Below, one piece after another: positions 52,233 to 60,765 of a DNA stretch of 64,000 nt. Positions within the stretch are counted from its first letter, which is position 1. Every line of letters begins with the position of its first letter. The DNA lies in NCBI RefSeq assembly GCF_018343545.2, contig NZ_JAGYPE020000004.1, forward strand, positions 123,060-187,059, in the 5' to 3' direction. The notes under the pieces are model-generated. The model was not told where the DNA came from. It did no database searches and was given only the letters and a program-made list of their open reading frames with translations. The translations under genes and the position numbers were made by a program. This stretch comes from Neobacillus citreus. Lineage in GTDB: Bacteria > Bacillota > Bacilli > Bacillales > Cytobacillaceae.

Positions 52233-53237
52233 TTGAAAAAGAAAAAGTTTCTTCTCTCTATGATTTTTGTTGTGGTCATGTCTATGATTCTGGCAGCATG
52301 CGGTTCTAGCACGAAGGAGGAAGAGACCACAACCGGTACAAGCGGTGGTGAAAAAGCAGAAGAAAAGCCAAAATTCATCAGTATTTTGACCGGTGGAACA
52401 GGCGGGACCTATTATCCACTGGGCGGTTCTTTTGCCAAGATTATTAAGGATGCCACAGGAATAGAAGCAAACGCTGAGACTTCAGGAGCTTCCGCAGAAA
52501 ATATGAACACCTTAAAAAATGGTGACGGAGAAATTGCTTTCACCCAGACCGATATTGCGGCTTATGCTGTTGAAGGTAAGCTGATGTTCAAGGAAAAGGT
52601 CGGAAATATTAAGGCTATTGCCACCCTCTATCCGGAAACCATTCAAATTGTCACGACTAAGAAATCAGGTATCAAATCCATAGCAGATTTGAAGGGGAAA
52701 AAAGTTTCTGTGGGAGCACCAGGTTCCGGAACAGCAGCAAATGCAGAGCAAATTCTCGAAGTACATGGCCTTAGCTTCAATGATATTCAAAAGCAGGACC
52801 TTTCCTTTGATGAATCTACCCAAGGAATTCAGGACGGGACAATTGATGCAGCATTCGTAACGGCAGGTACGCCAACCGGAGCTGTAGAGAGCCTATCCGC
52901 GACAGAAAACGTGGTCATTGTCCCGATTGCCCAGGATAAAATCGACGCGCTGATTAAAAAGTATCCATACTATATCAAGGATGAAATCCCATCCGGAACT
53001 TATGGGCTCAGTTCTGTGGTTTCTACTGTAGCTGTCCAGGCCATGCTTGTAGCAAGAAGTGATCTGTCAGAGCAAGTCGTATACGATATCACGAAAGCCA
53101 TTTTTGAAAATCTCGATAAAGTGACCCATGCCAAAGGGAAGCTCATTAAAGTGGAGAATGCCCTAAATGGGGTAGGGATTGATGTCCATCCCGGAGCAAA
53201 AAAATACTTTGATGAGAAAGGCGTCAAGGCCCAATAA
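52233..53237 (+). CDS. TAXI-family TRAP transporter substrate-binding lipoprotein
   Basis: A 334-residue lipoprotein with signal peptide and lipobox LAAC, a Thr/Glu/Gly-rich linker, and the TAXI (TRAP-associated extracytoplasmic immunogenic) fold. Landmarks are ILTGGTGGTYYPLGGSFAKII, GEIAFTQTDIAAYA, KKVSVGAPGSGTAANAEQIL and DAAFVTAGTPTGAVESL, each read in part. It binds an organic acid outside the membrane and delivers it to the fused TRAP permease downstream. The TTG start follows AAAGGGGGA. Confidence 0.92.
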   Translation: MKKKKFLLSMIFVVVMSMILAACGSSTKEEETTTGTSGGEKAEEKPKFISILTGGTGGTYYPLGGSFAKIIKDATGIEANAETSGASAENMNTLKNGDGEIAFTQTDIAAYAVEGKLMFKEKVGNIKAIATLYPETIQIVTTKKSGIKSIADLKGKKVSVGAPGSGTAANAEQILEVHGLSFNDIQKQDLSFDESTQGIQDGTIDAAFVTAGTPTGAVESLSATENVVIVPIAQDKIDALIKKYPYYIKDEIPSGTYGLSSVVSTVAVQAMLVARSDLSEQVVYDITKAIFENLDKVTHAKGKLIKVENALNGVGIDVHPGAKKYFDEKGVKAQ

Positions 53238-53259
53238 AACTATCTTGTTCACAATTATT

Positions 53260-53296
53260 GACCGGCTCTGGCATACGCTAGCCGGTCTCGTTTTCT
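53260..53296 (+). terminator. Intra-operon hairpin (attenuator) after the binding-protein gene
   Basis: GACCGGCT (53260-53267) and AGCCGGTC (53280-53287) followed by TCGTTTTCTT. Its place between binding protein and permease suggests partial termination, giving more binding protein than permease. Confidence 0.65.
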
Positions 53297-53316
53297 TCAT
53301 TATTTAAGGAGGAAAA

Positions 53317-53850
53317 ATGAAAATTAAAAAAATAGCACAAATATTCATTGTGCTAGCTATTTGCTTATCTATCGCTATGCTTGTAATAGCACTCATTCCA
53401 CTCCGGCAGGCGCTTGTGTTCACACCGGTTCATTCAAGTGCCAAAGCCGCTTTTATTCTAGTAAACAATGAATCCACCTTTCAAATTAAGTACACCCATT
53501 CAATCCACCTGTCTGACGTAGTGGAAAGCTACAAAATCACCGCTGATCAGCAAATTCAGCAATATGAATTAGAGTATGAGGATACATCAATTGGAATGCC
53601 GGCAAATGCCGATAAGGGTGAACGTTTTGAACAGCTCAACGGAAAGTATTACATCAAGAACATGAAACGAATTTTCCCATCCTTTTATTTGCGAATCGGA
53701 CAGGTCCGGGCCAATCACCGCGTCATTTTTAATCATAAGGAATATCCTTTAGCGCATACCATTAAACCGGGAACAGTCGTTAATGTAGAAATACGGAAAC
53801 TGAATATATTTCAAATTTGGAAAGGAGTGAACATCCTTGAGTACTTATGA
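53317..53850 (+). CDS. DUF1850 protein associated with TAXI-TRAP transporters
   Basis: A 177-residue protein with one N-terminal membrane helix and the DUF1850 landmark IKYTHSIHLSDVVESYKI. Genes of this family are commonly found between TAXI binding proteins and fused TRAP permeases, as here. The role is unknown. The 3' end overlaps the permease start by 14 bases. Confidence 0.88.
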   Translation: MKIKKIAQIFIVLAICLSIAMLVIALIPLRQALVFTPVHSSAKAAFILVNNESTFQIKYTHSIHLSDVVESYKITADQQIQQYELEYEDTSIGMPANADKGERFEQLNGKYYIKNMKRIFPSFYLRIGQVRANHRVIFNHKEYPLAHTIKPGTVVNVEIRKLNIFQIWKGVNILEYL

Positions 53851-55792
53851 GGAAGCACTGTCTGAAGAACAACAGCAGGAGCTTTTAGAAAAATACGACC
53901 CGGAAGCAGGTGCAAGAAGGCTGAAGGGCAGGATTGGCTGGATTGTGTTTGCCATTCTGTTGGCCTTTTCTTTATTTCATCTCTATACGGGAATTTTCGG
54001 AGTATTAACTGCCCAACTGCAAAGGTCCATTCATTTAGGTTTTGCATTAGCGCTTATATTTTTACTTTTTCCGGCCAGCAAGAAAAAACGTGGGAAAGAG
54101 CATAAGGTTGCTTGGTACGATTATATTTTAGCCGCAATTTCAGTGGTTGTTGGCGCCTATTGGCCGGTCATGATCGATGACTTGGTATTACGGGCTGGCA
54201 TGCTTACCGATCTTGACTTTTATGTTGGTTTGGCAGCGATTGTATTGGTGTTGGAAGCGACCCGCAGAGCGGTTGGTTTGCCCATCACGATTATTGCCAT
54301 CGTTTTTATGGTGTACGCTCTATTCGGTCCATATATGCCCAGCTTTTTAGCGCACCGCGGCTTGGACCTGGACCGACTCGTGCAAACGATGTTTTTTACG
54401 ACGGAAGGCATATTGGGAACACCGATTGCGGTGTCTGCTACCTACATCTTTTTGTTCTTATTATTTGGTTCTTTTTTAATTAAAACAGGAGTGGGCGAAT
54501 ACTTTAACGATTTGTCGATTGCGATTGCGGGCCGAAGTGTCGGCGGGCCGGCCAAGGTGGCGGTTTTCTCAAGTGCCTTGCAAGGAACAATCAGCGGTAG
54601 TTCTGTCGCCAATGTAGTAACGTCTGGGGCCTTTACAATCCCGATGATGAAAAATCTTGGTTATAAAAAGGAATTTGCCGGGGCAGTTGAGGCAGCCTCA
54701 TCAACCGGGGGACAGTTGATGCCTCCTGTAATGGGGGCAGCGGCCTTCCTCATGGTCGAGTTTATCGGAAACGGGATTTCTTACTGGGATATCGCTAAAG
54801 CTGCGGCGATCCCAGCTGTCCTGTATTTTACCGGAATTTGGATTATGACTCATTTCGAAGCTAAGAAAATCGGCCTTCGCGGGTTGACAAAGGAAGAGAT
54901 GCCAAACCGGAAAGAAGTATTCAGCAAGCTTTATTTATTGCTTCCGATTGTTGCCATCGTTCTGTTGTTGATGTCCGGGATGAGTGTAATACGCGCGGCT
55001 CTTTGGTCAATCGTCATCACCGTGGTGGTAAGTGCATTAAAAAAAGAAACCAGAATCGGCTTTAAAGGAATCATCGACGCATTGGCAGATGGTGCGAGGT
55101 CGGCCCTCGGAGTGGCCGCCGCTACAGCAGCCGCCGGCATCATTGTTGGGGTGGTGACGAAGACGGGGCTGGGCCTGAAAATGGCGAATGGCTTGCTCGA
55201 TTTATCCGGTGGATATTTGTTGCCGACTTTATTTTTGACAATGATCGCTTCTCTGATATTGGGCATGGGTTCTCCGACGACAGCCAACTATGTCATCACC
55301 TCCACGATAGCCGCACCAGCCATCATTTTATTAGGGGTTCCAGATTTATCAGCCCATTTATTCGTGTTTTATTTCGGGATTGTCGCCGATATTACACCGC
55401 CAGTGGCCTTAGCTGCGATGTCTGCAGCGGCTATATCGGGAGGTGAACCATTCCGGACAGGGGTGGAGTCAACGAAACTGGCGATCAGTGCATTTATCAT
55501 CCCGTATATGTTTGTGCTTTCACCGGAATTGCTAATGATTAATACAACCTGGACGTATGTTATTTGGGTGGTCTTTACGGCGTTTATCGGGATGATTGCC
55601 ATCAGTGCAGGTGTAATTGGTTTTTGGATGAGAAAAATGCACTGGTTAGAACGGATTGTCGCCTTGATTGCCGGTTTATGCTTAATTTATCCGGAAAAAA
55701 TAAGCGACATTGTCGGGCTGGTGGTATTCGCGCTTTTATTCGGCCTACAGGTAATGCATAAACGAGGAAATGCTGCGAAAACTAGTCCCTAA
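53837..55792 (+). CDS. TRAP transporter permease, fused DctQ-DctM type
   Basis: A 651-residue membrane protein in which the small four-helix (about 30-190) and large twelve-helix (about 190-650) TRAP subunits are fused, the usual form for TAXI systems. Landmarks: GTISGSSVANVVTSGAFTIP, AASSTGGQLMPPVMGAAAF, GMGSPTTANYVITSTIAAP and GIVADITPPVALA. It uses a sodium or proton gradient to import a carboxylate. The TTG start has AAAGGAGTG upstream. Confidence 0.93.
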   Translation: MSTYEEALSEEQQQELLEKYDPEAGARRLKGRIGWIVFAILLAFSLFHLYTGIFGVLTAQLQRSIHLGFALALIFLLFPASKKKRGKEHKVAWYDYILAAISVVVGAYWPVMIDDLVLRAGMLTDLDFYVGLAAIVLVLEATRRAVGLPITIIAIVFMVYALFGPYMPSFLAHRGLDLDRLVQTMFFTTEGILGTPIAVSATYIFLFLLFGSFLIKTGVGEYFNDLSIAIAGRSVGGPAKVAVFSSALQGTISGSSVANVVTSGAFTIPMMKNLGYKKEFAGAVEAASSTGGQLMPPVMGAAAFLMVEFIGNGISYWDIAKAAAIPAVLYFTGIWIMTHFEAKKIGLRGLTKEEMPNRKEVFSKLYLLLPIVAIVLLLMSGMSVIRAALWSIVITVVVSALKKETRIGFKGIIDALADGARSALGVAAATAAAGIIVGVVTKTGLGLKMANGLLDLSGGYLLPTLFLTMIASLILGMGSPTTANYVITSTIAAPAIILLGVPDLSAHLFVFYFGIVADITPPVALAAMSAAAISGGEPFRTGVESTKLAISAFIIPYMFVLSPELLMINTTWTYVIWVVFTAFIGMIAISAGVIGFWMRKMHWLERIVALIAGLCLIYPEKISDIVGLVVFALLFGLQVMHKRGNAAKTSP

Positions 55793-55800
55793 ACAAAAAG

Positions 55801-55842
55801 CGGTTCCACCATAAAGTTCTAAGGTGGAGCCGCCTTTTTATA
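55801..55842. terminator. Bidirectional terminator of the TRAP operon and the ThDP enzyme gene
   Basis: CGGTTCCACC (55801-55810) and GGTGGAGCCG (55823-55832), one mismatch, followed by CCTTTTTATA; on the other strand AAGCGG is followed by TTTTTGTTT. Confidence 0.82.
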
Positions 55843-55859
55843 TCCCGTCATGGGTTACT

Positions 55860-57434
55860 TCAGATGGAAACATCAATCAATACGATTTCCTCTGAGGCAA
55901 GTGCCTCTTTAAAAACTTTTTCAAAATATGACAACGTTTCGATCCGGAAACCTTTAATGCCGAAGCTATCGGCCAATTGGACAAAATCAGGATTCCCGAA
56001 GGTAAGGCCGTAGTTTTCTCCAAACATTTTGTTCATCGTTTGGACTTCAAGCTTGAGCATTGAGTCGTTTAAGACAATGATGATAAAAGAAAGGCCTAAA
56101 CGCTTGGCGGTTTCGACTTCGGAAATATTCATTAAAGCTCCGCCGTCTCCGGTAATGCAAATAACCTGGTCGGAAGGGCAGGCAAGCTTCGCACCAATGG
56201 ATCCCGGAATGGCAATCCCCATTGAAGCCAGCCCATTTGAGATTATCGTTCTATTCGGCTTTTTAGGCTGATAGGTTCGGGCAATTGCAACTTTATGGGC
56301 CCCTACATCGGAAATCACAATTGCGTTTTCGTTGGTGCATTTTTCAACTATATGAAGAATGTTTTCGATCGTTAAATTCGAATCGGTTTGCTCTGTTTGA
56401 TAAGCTGTTTTTATTTTTTCCTGAAGGCCGCCGCCAGATGGGGCCCAAGTTTTGTGCGGAAGCTTTTGCTGCACAAGCATTTCAAGTGTTTTCTTGATAT
56501 TTCCGACCAATTCAGCTTGAACTGGGTAATACTCATTTACTTCTGCCGGAACTGTATCAATATGGAAAACCGGCAGTTTTTTTGGATTCCAATCCTTTGG
56601 CAACTTTTCAACAACATCAAACCCTATGACAATGAGGAGGTCTGCCTCTTCTAGTCCAACTAAAACTTCGTCCTGCTCATTAAAGCCAAAGGTAAAATAT
56701 TGCTGACGGTGATCTTTTGGCAACACCCCTTTGGCCATAAAACTATGTGTGACAGGGACATCGAGGGCCTCGATAAAGGAGAGCAGTGCGTCCCCGGCAT
56801 CCTGACGGATGACCCCGTTTCCGACAATGATAAATGGCTTAAGATGATTTTCAATAAGGCGGACGGCATATTTTATCGCCTCCATATCAGGAACCAAGTC
56901 TGGAATCGGCGGAACCGGCAAAGGTTTGTTTGGGATCATCTGTGCTGCCAGATTTTCCGGGAGGGTGACCACTACAGAGCCGGGTTTTTCTAATTTTGCC
57001 GTTCTGAAAGCTTTTCGGATTGTAGTTGGAAGGGATTGAGACTCCAGAATTTGCGTGCTCCATTTTGTGACCGGTTCAAACAACTTGACAATGTCGACAA
57101 ATTGATGGGATTCCGGATGCTGCCTATTCAAGCCTGCCTGGCCGACAATGGCCACGACCGGTGAATGATCAAGCTGGGCACTGGCAATGCCAGTTAATAG
57201 ATTGGCGGCACCGGGTCCAAGAGTGGACGTACAAACACCAGGTTTATTAGCTAGCCTCCCATAAACATCTGCCATAAAAGCGGCACCTTGTTCGTGCCGG
57301 ACATTTACAAACTGGATCTGCTCCGATTTTGACATGGATTCGGCAAAATCCAGCGTTTCCTTTCCGACAATTCCAAATATATATTCCACACCTTCGTTTT
57401 CCAGGCATTGTACAAGCACATCCGTTACTTTCAA
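55860..57434 (-). CDS. Thiamine-diphosphate-dependent enzyme, acetolactate synthase-like
   Basis: A three-domain ThDP enzyme of about 524 residues. The catalytic Glu is in NVRHEQGAAFMADVYGR (about residue 48). The cofactor motif GDGGALMNISEVETAKRLG runs to ND (LNDSMLKLEVQ), and the central domain has FIIVGNGV. It belongs to the acetolactate synthase/benzoylformate decarboxylase/oxalyl-CoA decarboxylase group. There is no small regulatory subunit gene, so a catabolic decarboxylase or carboligase is as likely as acetolactate synthase. ATG 57443 directly follows GGGGAG with no spacing, so TTG 57434 is preferred. Confidence 0.85.
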   Translation of the reverse strand: MKVTDVLVQCLENEGVEYIFGIVGKETLDFAESMSKSEQIQFVNVRHEQGAAFMADVYGRLANKPGVCTSTLGPGAANLLTGIASAQLDHSPVVAIVGQAGLNRQHPESHQFVDIVKLFEPVTKWSTQILESQSLPTTIRKAFRTAKLEKPGSVVVTLPENLAAQMIPNKPLPVPPIPDLVPDMEAIKYAVRLIENHLKPFIIVGNGVIRQDAGDALLSFIEALDVPVTHSFMAKGVLPKDHRQQYFTFGFNEQDEVLVGLEEADLLIVIGFDVVEKLPKDWNPKKLPVFHIDTVPAEVNEYYPVQAELVGNIKKTLEMLVQQKLPHKTWAPSGGGLQEKIKTAYQTEQTDSNLTIENILHIVEKCTNENAIVISDVGAHKVAIARTYQPKKPNRTIISNGLASMGIAIPGSIGAKLACPSDQVICITGDGGALMNISEVETAKRLGLSFIIIVLNDSMLKLEVQTMNKMFGENYGLTFGNPDFVQLADSFGIKGFRIETLSYFEKVFKEALASEEIVLIDVSI

Positions 57435-57498
57435 ATCATTCATCTCCCCAAAATTTTTTCATACTCTAGTTTTTACCAAATAATGTCCAAAAAATCTG

Positions 57499-57523
57499 CC
57501 CGTTTTCATTGTTCCTGAACGGG
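57499..57523. other. Small hairpin in the ThDP / deacetylase gap
   Basis: CCCGTT (57499-57504) and AACGGG (57518-57523). On the minus strand it is followed by CAGATTTTTT and lies about 55 bases before the ThDP start, so it could be a leader attenuator; evidence is weak. The next bases, GGTGTCCCTGTCCCTGATAC, resemble the GGTGTC-type repeats seen elsewhere in the window. Confidence 0.35.
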
Positions 57524-57593
57524 TGTCCCTGTCCCTGATACGCTTTTTACATATAATTACAAGAAAGCATTTTTTATAAGGTGAGGTGGAACA

Positions 57594-58250
57594 GTGAATC
57601 AGACAGTTCTCGTGGTTGCAGCACACCCCGATGACGAAATCCTCGGAATCGGCGGAACGATAAAAAAATTAATTAATCACGGCTATAAGGTTGTAACCGT
57701 TGTTGCTGCAAAAGGGAGGAAGGAAGAGGAGAATCATATCAAGCCCTTTATGCAAAAAGCAAACGAACAACTAGGGGTGGAAGAAACCGTTTTTTTAGAA
57801 ATGCCGAACCTGTTATTAGAAATGATGCCCTTGCACGAACTTAATAAGGAAGTGGAAAAACTAATCGCCCAATATGACCCATGCATGATTTTTACCCATC
57901 ATTATGGCGACCTAAACCGAGATCATCAGGTTCTGTTTCAAGCGGTCCTTACGGCAGCCCGGCCGCTGCCCGGCAGGAGACCGATAGAGATTCTCTGCTT
58001 CGAAACAGTTTCCTCAAGCGAATGGAGTCAGCACACAAATGACAAGGAGTTTAAACCTAATTATTTTGTCGATATATCCGATACCATTCATGATAAAATC
58101 AGTGCCCTAAAGCATTATGATGTAGAAATGCGCCCTTATCCTCATCCACGTTCTTATGAGGGAGTCACCTATTTGGCTCGAGTCCGCGGGATGACAGTCG
58201 GTGTCGAATATGCCGAAGCATTTGAAATCATCAGGAGGGTTTGGAAGTGA
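57594..58250 (+). CDS. PIG-L/LmbE-family N-acetylglucosaminyl deacetylase (BshB-like)
   Basis: A 218-residue zinc deacetylase with the AHPDDE motif at residues 10-15 and later THHYGDLNRDH. Family members remove acetyl from GlcNAc conjugates, as BshB does in bacillithiol synthesis (GlcNAc-malate) and MshB in mycothiol synthesis. BshB2-type copies exist in Bacillus, but this one heads a different operon with GT4, ATP-grasp and kinase genes. The GTG start follows AGGTGAGGTGG. Confidence 0.85.
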   Translation: MNQTVLVVAAHPDDEILGIGGTIKKLINHGYKVVTVVAAKGRKEEENHIKPFMQKANEQLGVEETVFLEMPNLLLEMMPLHELNKEVEKLIAQYDPCMIFTHHYGDLNRDHQVLFQAVLTAARPLPGRRPIEILCFETVSSSEWSQHTNDKEFKPNYFVDISDTIHDKISALKHYDVEMRPYPHPRSYEGVTYLARVRGMTVGVEYAEAFEIIRRVWK

Positions 58251-59542
58251 CTGAAGAACAAAAAAATGAACCACCCTCCACACAAATCTTATTCCCGCAG
58301 CTCATCGCCCAAATGGACAAATATTATGGATTAACAGAACAATTGGAGGATAATGGAAAAAGGTGTCAGACACCTTCTTCTATAAGTTCTCAAAAGGATA
58401 AATTGCGTATTTTAATGACAACTTTTTGGGAATATCCGTTTGTGGGGGGCTTGCAGAATTATATTGCTGCTTTGAAGAGCGGGCTTGAGGATTTGGGGCA
58501 CCAGGTCGATGTTTTGAGCCCGAATCAATTTCCAAGGGATGAAGTGAAAAAGCTTCGGTCTGAGATTACCGAGAATGCAAAACAATTTTTCATTAACCGT
58601 TATGGGAGTTATAATCAAAAAATTTTAAGAAATTATTGTGATTTATCTGTTTTTGAAGCTTTGGCAAAAAGTGTGGATTTAAAAGAATACGATATTATTC
58701 ATTCGCAAGACCGGTTTACTGCACTGGTGATGGCAAAATTAAATCAGAAATATAACAAACCACTATTATTCACTCCGCATGGTTTTATGACCCAGCGCCG
58801 CTTAAAGTTCAATTTAATTGAAAAAGGCTCGTTAGAGGAATTCTACTTTTCTGAAATTGATAGACAAGCCGTAATCAACGCCAGTCATATCGTCATCTTA
58901 TGCGAAGTATTCAGGCCTCTTTTGCAAAGTCTAGGAGCAGAAGATGAAAAGATGACGACCGTTTATACCGGTATCCAATTTGAAAGAGTGAAAGCGGCGA
59001 AGCAGAGGGACAGCATCGTGATTACCTGCGTTTCCCGTCTTCGCCCGCGCAAGGGCCATAAATATTTATTCGAAGCACTTGCCCTTCTTAAGAAAAAACT
59101 AGGAAATGTAGAAGTCCGTATTGTTGGTGACGGGGAGATGCGGGAGGAACTCGAGAAGCAGGTTCTGGACCTTCAACTGAAGAATGTTAAATTTTTGGGA
59201 AAGAGGACCGATATTCCGGATCTTTTAAGCGAATCTGACATCTTTGTCCTACCCACGACGAGTGATACTTTGCCAATTTCAGTCATTGAAGCGATGTTTG
59301 CCAAGCAAGCCATTTTAACAACTGATTGCGGCGGCATCCCTGAGATCATCCGTGATGAATATTCCGGACTGATAGCAGAACCCGCCAATTCCAAACAGCT
59401 CGCCAAAAAGCTGCTTAGGCTCGTAAAGGAACAGACCTTAAGGAAAAAATTGGCGAGACAGGCACGGAACTATGCGAAAAAACAATTAACTGTGAATTAT
59501 ATGGCTCTAAAAATAGCTGGAATCTATCAATCTTTATTATGA
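58247..59542 (+). CDS. Family 4 glycosyltransferase
   Basis: A GT-B enzyme of 431 residues. Its first 45 residues are an unusual charged extension. The fold then begins at KLRILMTTFWEYPFVGGLQNY, with FTPHGFM, the donor-site VSRLRPRKGHKYL and the EX7E-type segment SVIEAMFAKQAILTTDCGGIPE. It resembles CotSA/YtcC and BshA-type retaining transferases. It overlaps the deacetylase by 4 bases. GTG 58247 is seven bases after AGGAGGG and preferred over TTG 58241. The N-terminal extension contains a palindromic GGTGTC repeat (58365-58381) translated in frame. Confidence 0.88.
   Translation: MTEEQKNEPPSTQILFPQLIAQMDKYYGLTEQLEDNGKRCQTPSSISSQKDKLRILMTTFWEYPFVGGLQNYIAALKSGLEDLGHQVDVLSPNQFPRDEVKKLRSEITENAKQFFINRYGSYNQKILRNYCDLSVFEALAKSVDLKEYDIIHSQDRFTALVMAKLNQKYNKPLLFTPHGFMTQRRLKFNLIEKGSLEEFYFSEIDRQAVINASHIVILCEVFRPLLQSLGAEDEKMTTVYTGIQFERVKAAKQRDSIVITCVSRLRPRKGHKYLFEALALLKKKLGNVEVRIVGDGEMREELEKQVLDLQLKNVKFLGKRTDIPDLLSESDIFVLPTTSDTLPISVIEAMFAKQAILTTDCGGIPEIIRDEYSGLIAEPANSKQLAKKLLRLVKEQTLRKKLARQARNYAKKQLTVNYMALKIAGIYQSLL
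58365..58381. repeat. Palindromic GGTGTC repeat inside the glycosyltransferase gene
   Basis: AAGGTGTCAGACACCTT is a perfect 17-base palindrome in the 5' coding region. The core GGTGTCAGRCAC is shared with the deoD terminator at 27897. It is translated as KRCQTPS within a poorly conserved-looking N-terminal extension, consistent with insertion of a short dispersed repeat tolerated by the protein. Confidence 0.7.
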
Positions 59543-59556
59543 AAGGAGGGAAACGT

Positions 59557-60735
59557 GTGCATCACGATATCCCTGCCGTCGTACTTGATATGAGTGCCAC
59601 CGGAATCGGTATCGTCAGAAGCCTGGCACAAAAAGGAATTAAGGTTTACGCCTTTGACACTTTAGGTAAATACAAAATTGGCAAAACGCGGCATGCCATT
59701 TGCGGCGCTTGTCCGAATCCGGTAACGGAAGAAGAGGCGCTGCTCTATTTTCTCTGCCAAGTTGGACTTAACTTTTCTCAGAAAGCGGTCATGTTAGCAG
59801 GCTCAGATGATTATGTTCATTTTATTTCAAAAAATAGATACGTTTTATCGCAATACTATCGTTTTTTATTGCCAGAGCACTCTCTGATCGAAGCAGTCCT
59901 CGATAAACGACTGACCTATGAATTAGCCGTTAAATCCGGCGTTCCCTGCCCAAAAACTTTTATCGTAAACGATGAGCAGCAGCTAGTTCAAATTATTGGA
60001 CAGCTAATCTTCCCCTGTATTTTAAAACCCGTCCATTCCTCTCATTTTCGCTCTAATATTGATCACAAGCTGTATAAAAAAGCCATCTTGATTGAAGATG
60101 CCGCACAACTACAAGAGGAATATCTTTTTTATCGTCAATATGGAGAGCTAATGATTCAAGAAGCCATACCGGGTGAGGAGAATGCTATTTTCTCCGTTAA
60201 AACCTTTTTTGATAAGAAGATGGATTTAAAGGGTCTGTGGATGAATCAAAAGCTCCATCAATTTCCGCCGCACTTTGGCTCTTCTGCACTAGTAGTCAGC
60301 AAAAGGGAGGAGGAAGTCATCAAGCTTGCTGTACCCTTTCTAAAGTCAATTGAAATGAAAGGATTGGCCATTGCTGAATTTAAAAAGGATCCTAGAGACG
60401 GAAAGTTTAAATTCATCGAAATTAACCCAAGAATCGGTTTGACTCAAGGCTTATCGATTGCTTGTGGCGTTGATTTAGCCTATTTATATTATTTATCACT
60501 TACCAATCAAGATCCGGAGCCAGTCGTAGTGCAGAAGGATGGTATCAAATGGGTCTACTTTGTTCGTGATTTCTTGTCCTTCCGGCAAAAGAAAAGACTC
60601 GGTGAGATGACATTTTTCGAGTGGCTGAAGGGTCTTTCCGGGAAAAAAGTCGAGGCGCTGTTCAGGTGGGACGATCCGTTACCGTTTATTCGCAGCTTTG
60701 TCTCACATCTTCGCAATTTATGGAGCAGACGGTAA
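59557..60735 (+). CDS. ATP-grasp ligase
   Basis: A 392-residue ATP-grasp enzyme of the carbamoyl-phosphate-synthase-like (D-Ala-D-Ala ligase) group. An N-terminal Rossmann-like domain (VVLDMSATGIGIVRSLAQKGI) is followed by the ATP-binding lid FPCILKPVHSS and the metal-binding FIEINPRIG. It should form an amide or ester between a carboxylate and an amine acceptor, perhaps the glucosamine freed by the deacetylase. The ATG at 59539 overlaps the preceding stop and lies on AAAGGAGGG; GTG 59557, six bases after it, is the start. Confidence 0.87.
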   Translation: MHHDIPAVVLDMSATGIGIVRSLAQKGIKVYAFDTLGKYKIGKTRHAICGACPNPVTEEEALLYFLCQVGLNFSQKAVMLAGSDDYVHFISKNRYVLSQYYRFLLPEHSLIEAVLDKRLTYELAVKSGVPCPKTFIVNDEQQLVQIIGQLIFPCILKPVHSSHFRSNIDHKLYKKAILIEDAAQLQEEYLFYRQYGELMIQEAIPGEENAIFSVKTFFDKKMDLKGLWMNQKLHQFPPHFGSSALVVSKREEEVIKLAVPFLKSIEMKGLAIAEFKKDPRDGKFKFIEINPRIGLTQGLSIACGVDLAYLYYLSLTNQDPEPVVVQKDGIKWVYFVRDFLSFRQKKRLGEMTFFEWLKGLSGKKVEALFRWDDPLPFIRSFVSHLRNLWSRR

Positions 60736-60765
60736 AAAATTTGCACAAAAGGAGGGATTTTTCCT

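Noticed and set aside
54931..55287. A 118-codon minus-strand frame opposite the TRAP permease
   Set aside because: Antisense shadow of a membrane protein gene with well-conserved TRAP motifs; no independent start signals.
55860..57434. Biosynthetic acetolactate synthase (ilvB)
   Set aside because: No regulatory-subunit gene or branched-chain operon is adjacent, and the gene is isolated on the minus strand. I kept the broader ThDP family call.
57536..57560. Mother-cell sigma-E promoter (CATATAAT) before the deacetylase gene
   Set aside because: The -10-like box is present but no -35 element lies at the right distance, so sporulation control cannot be claimed from this sequence.
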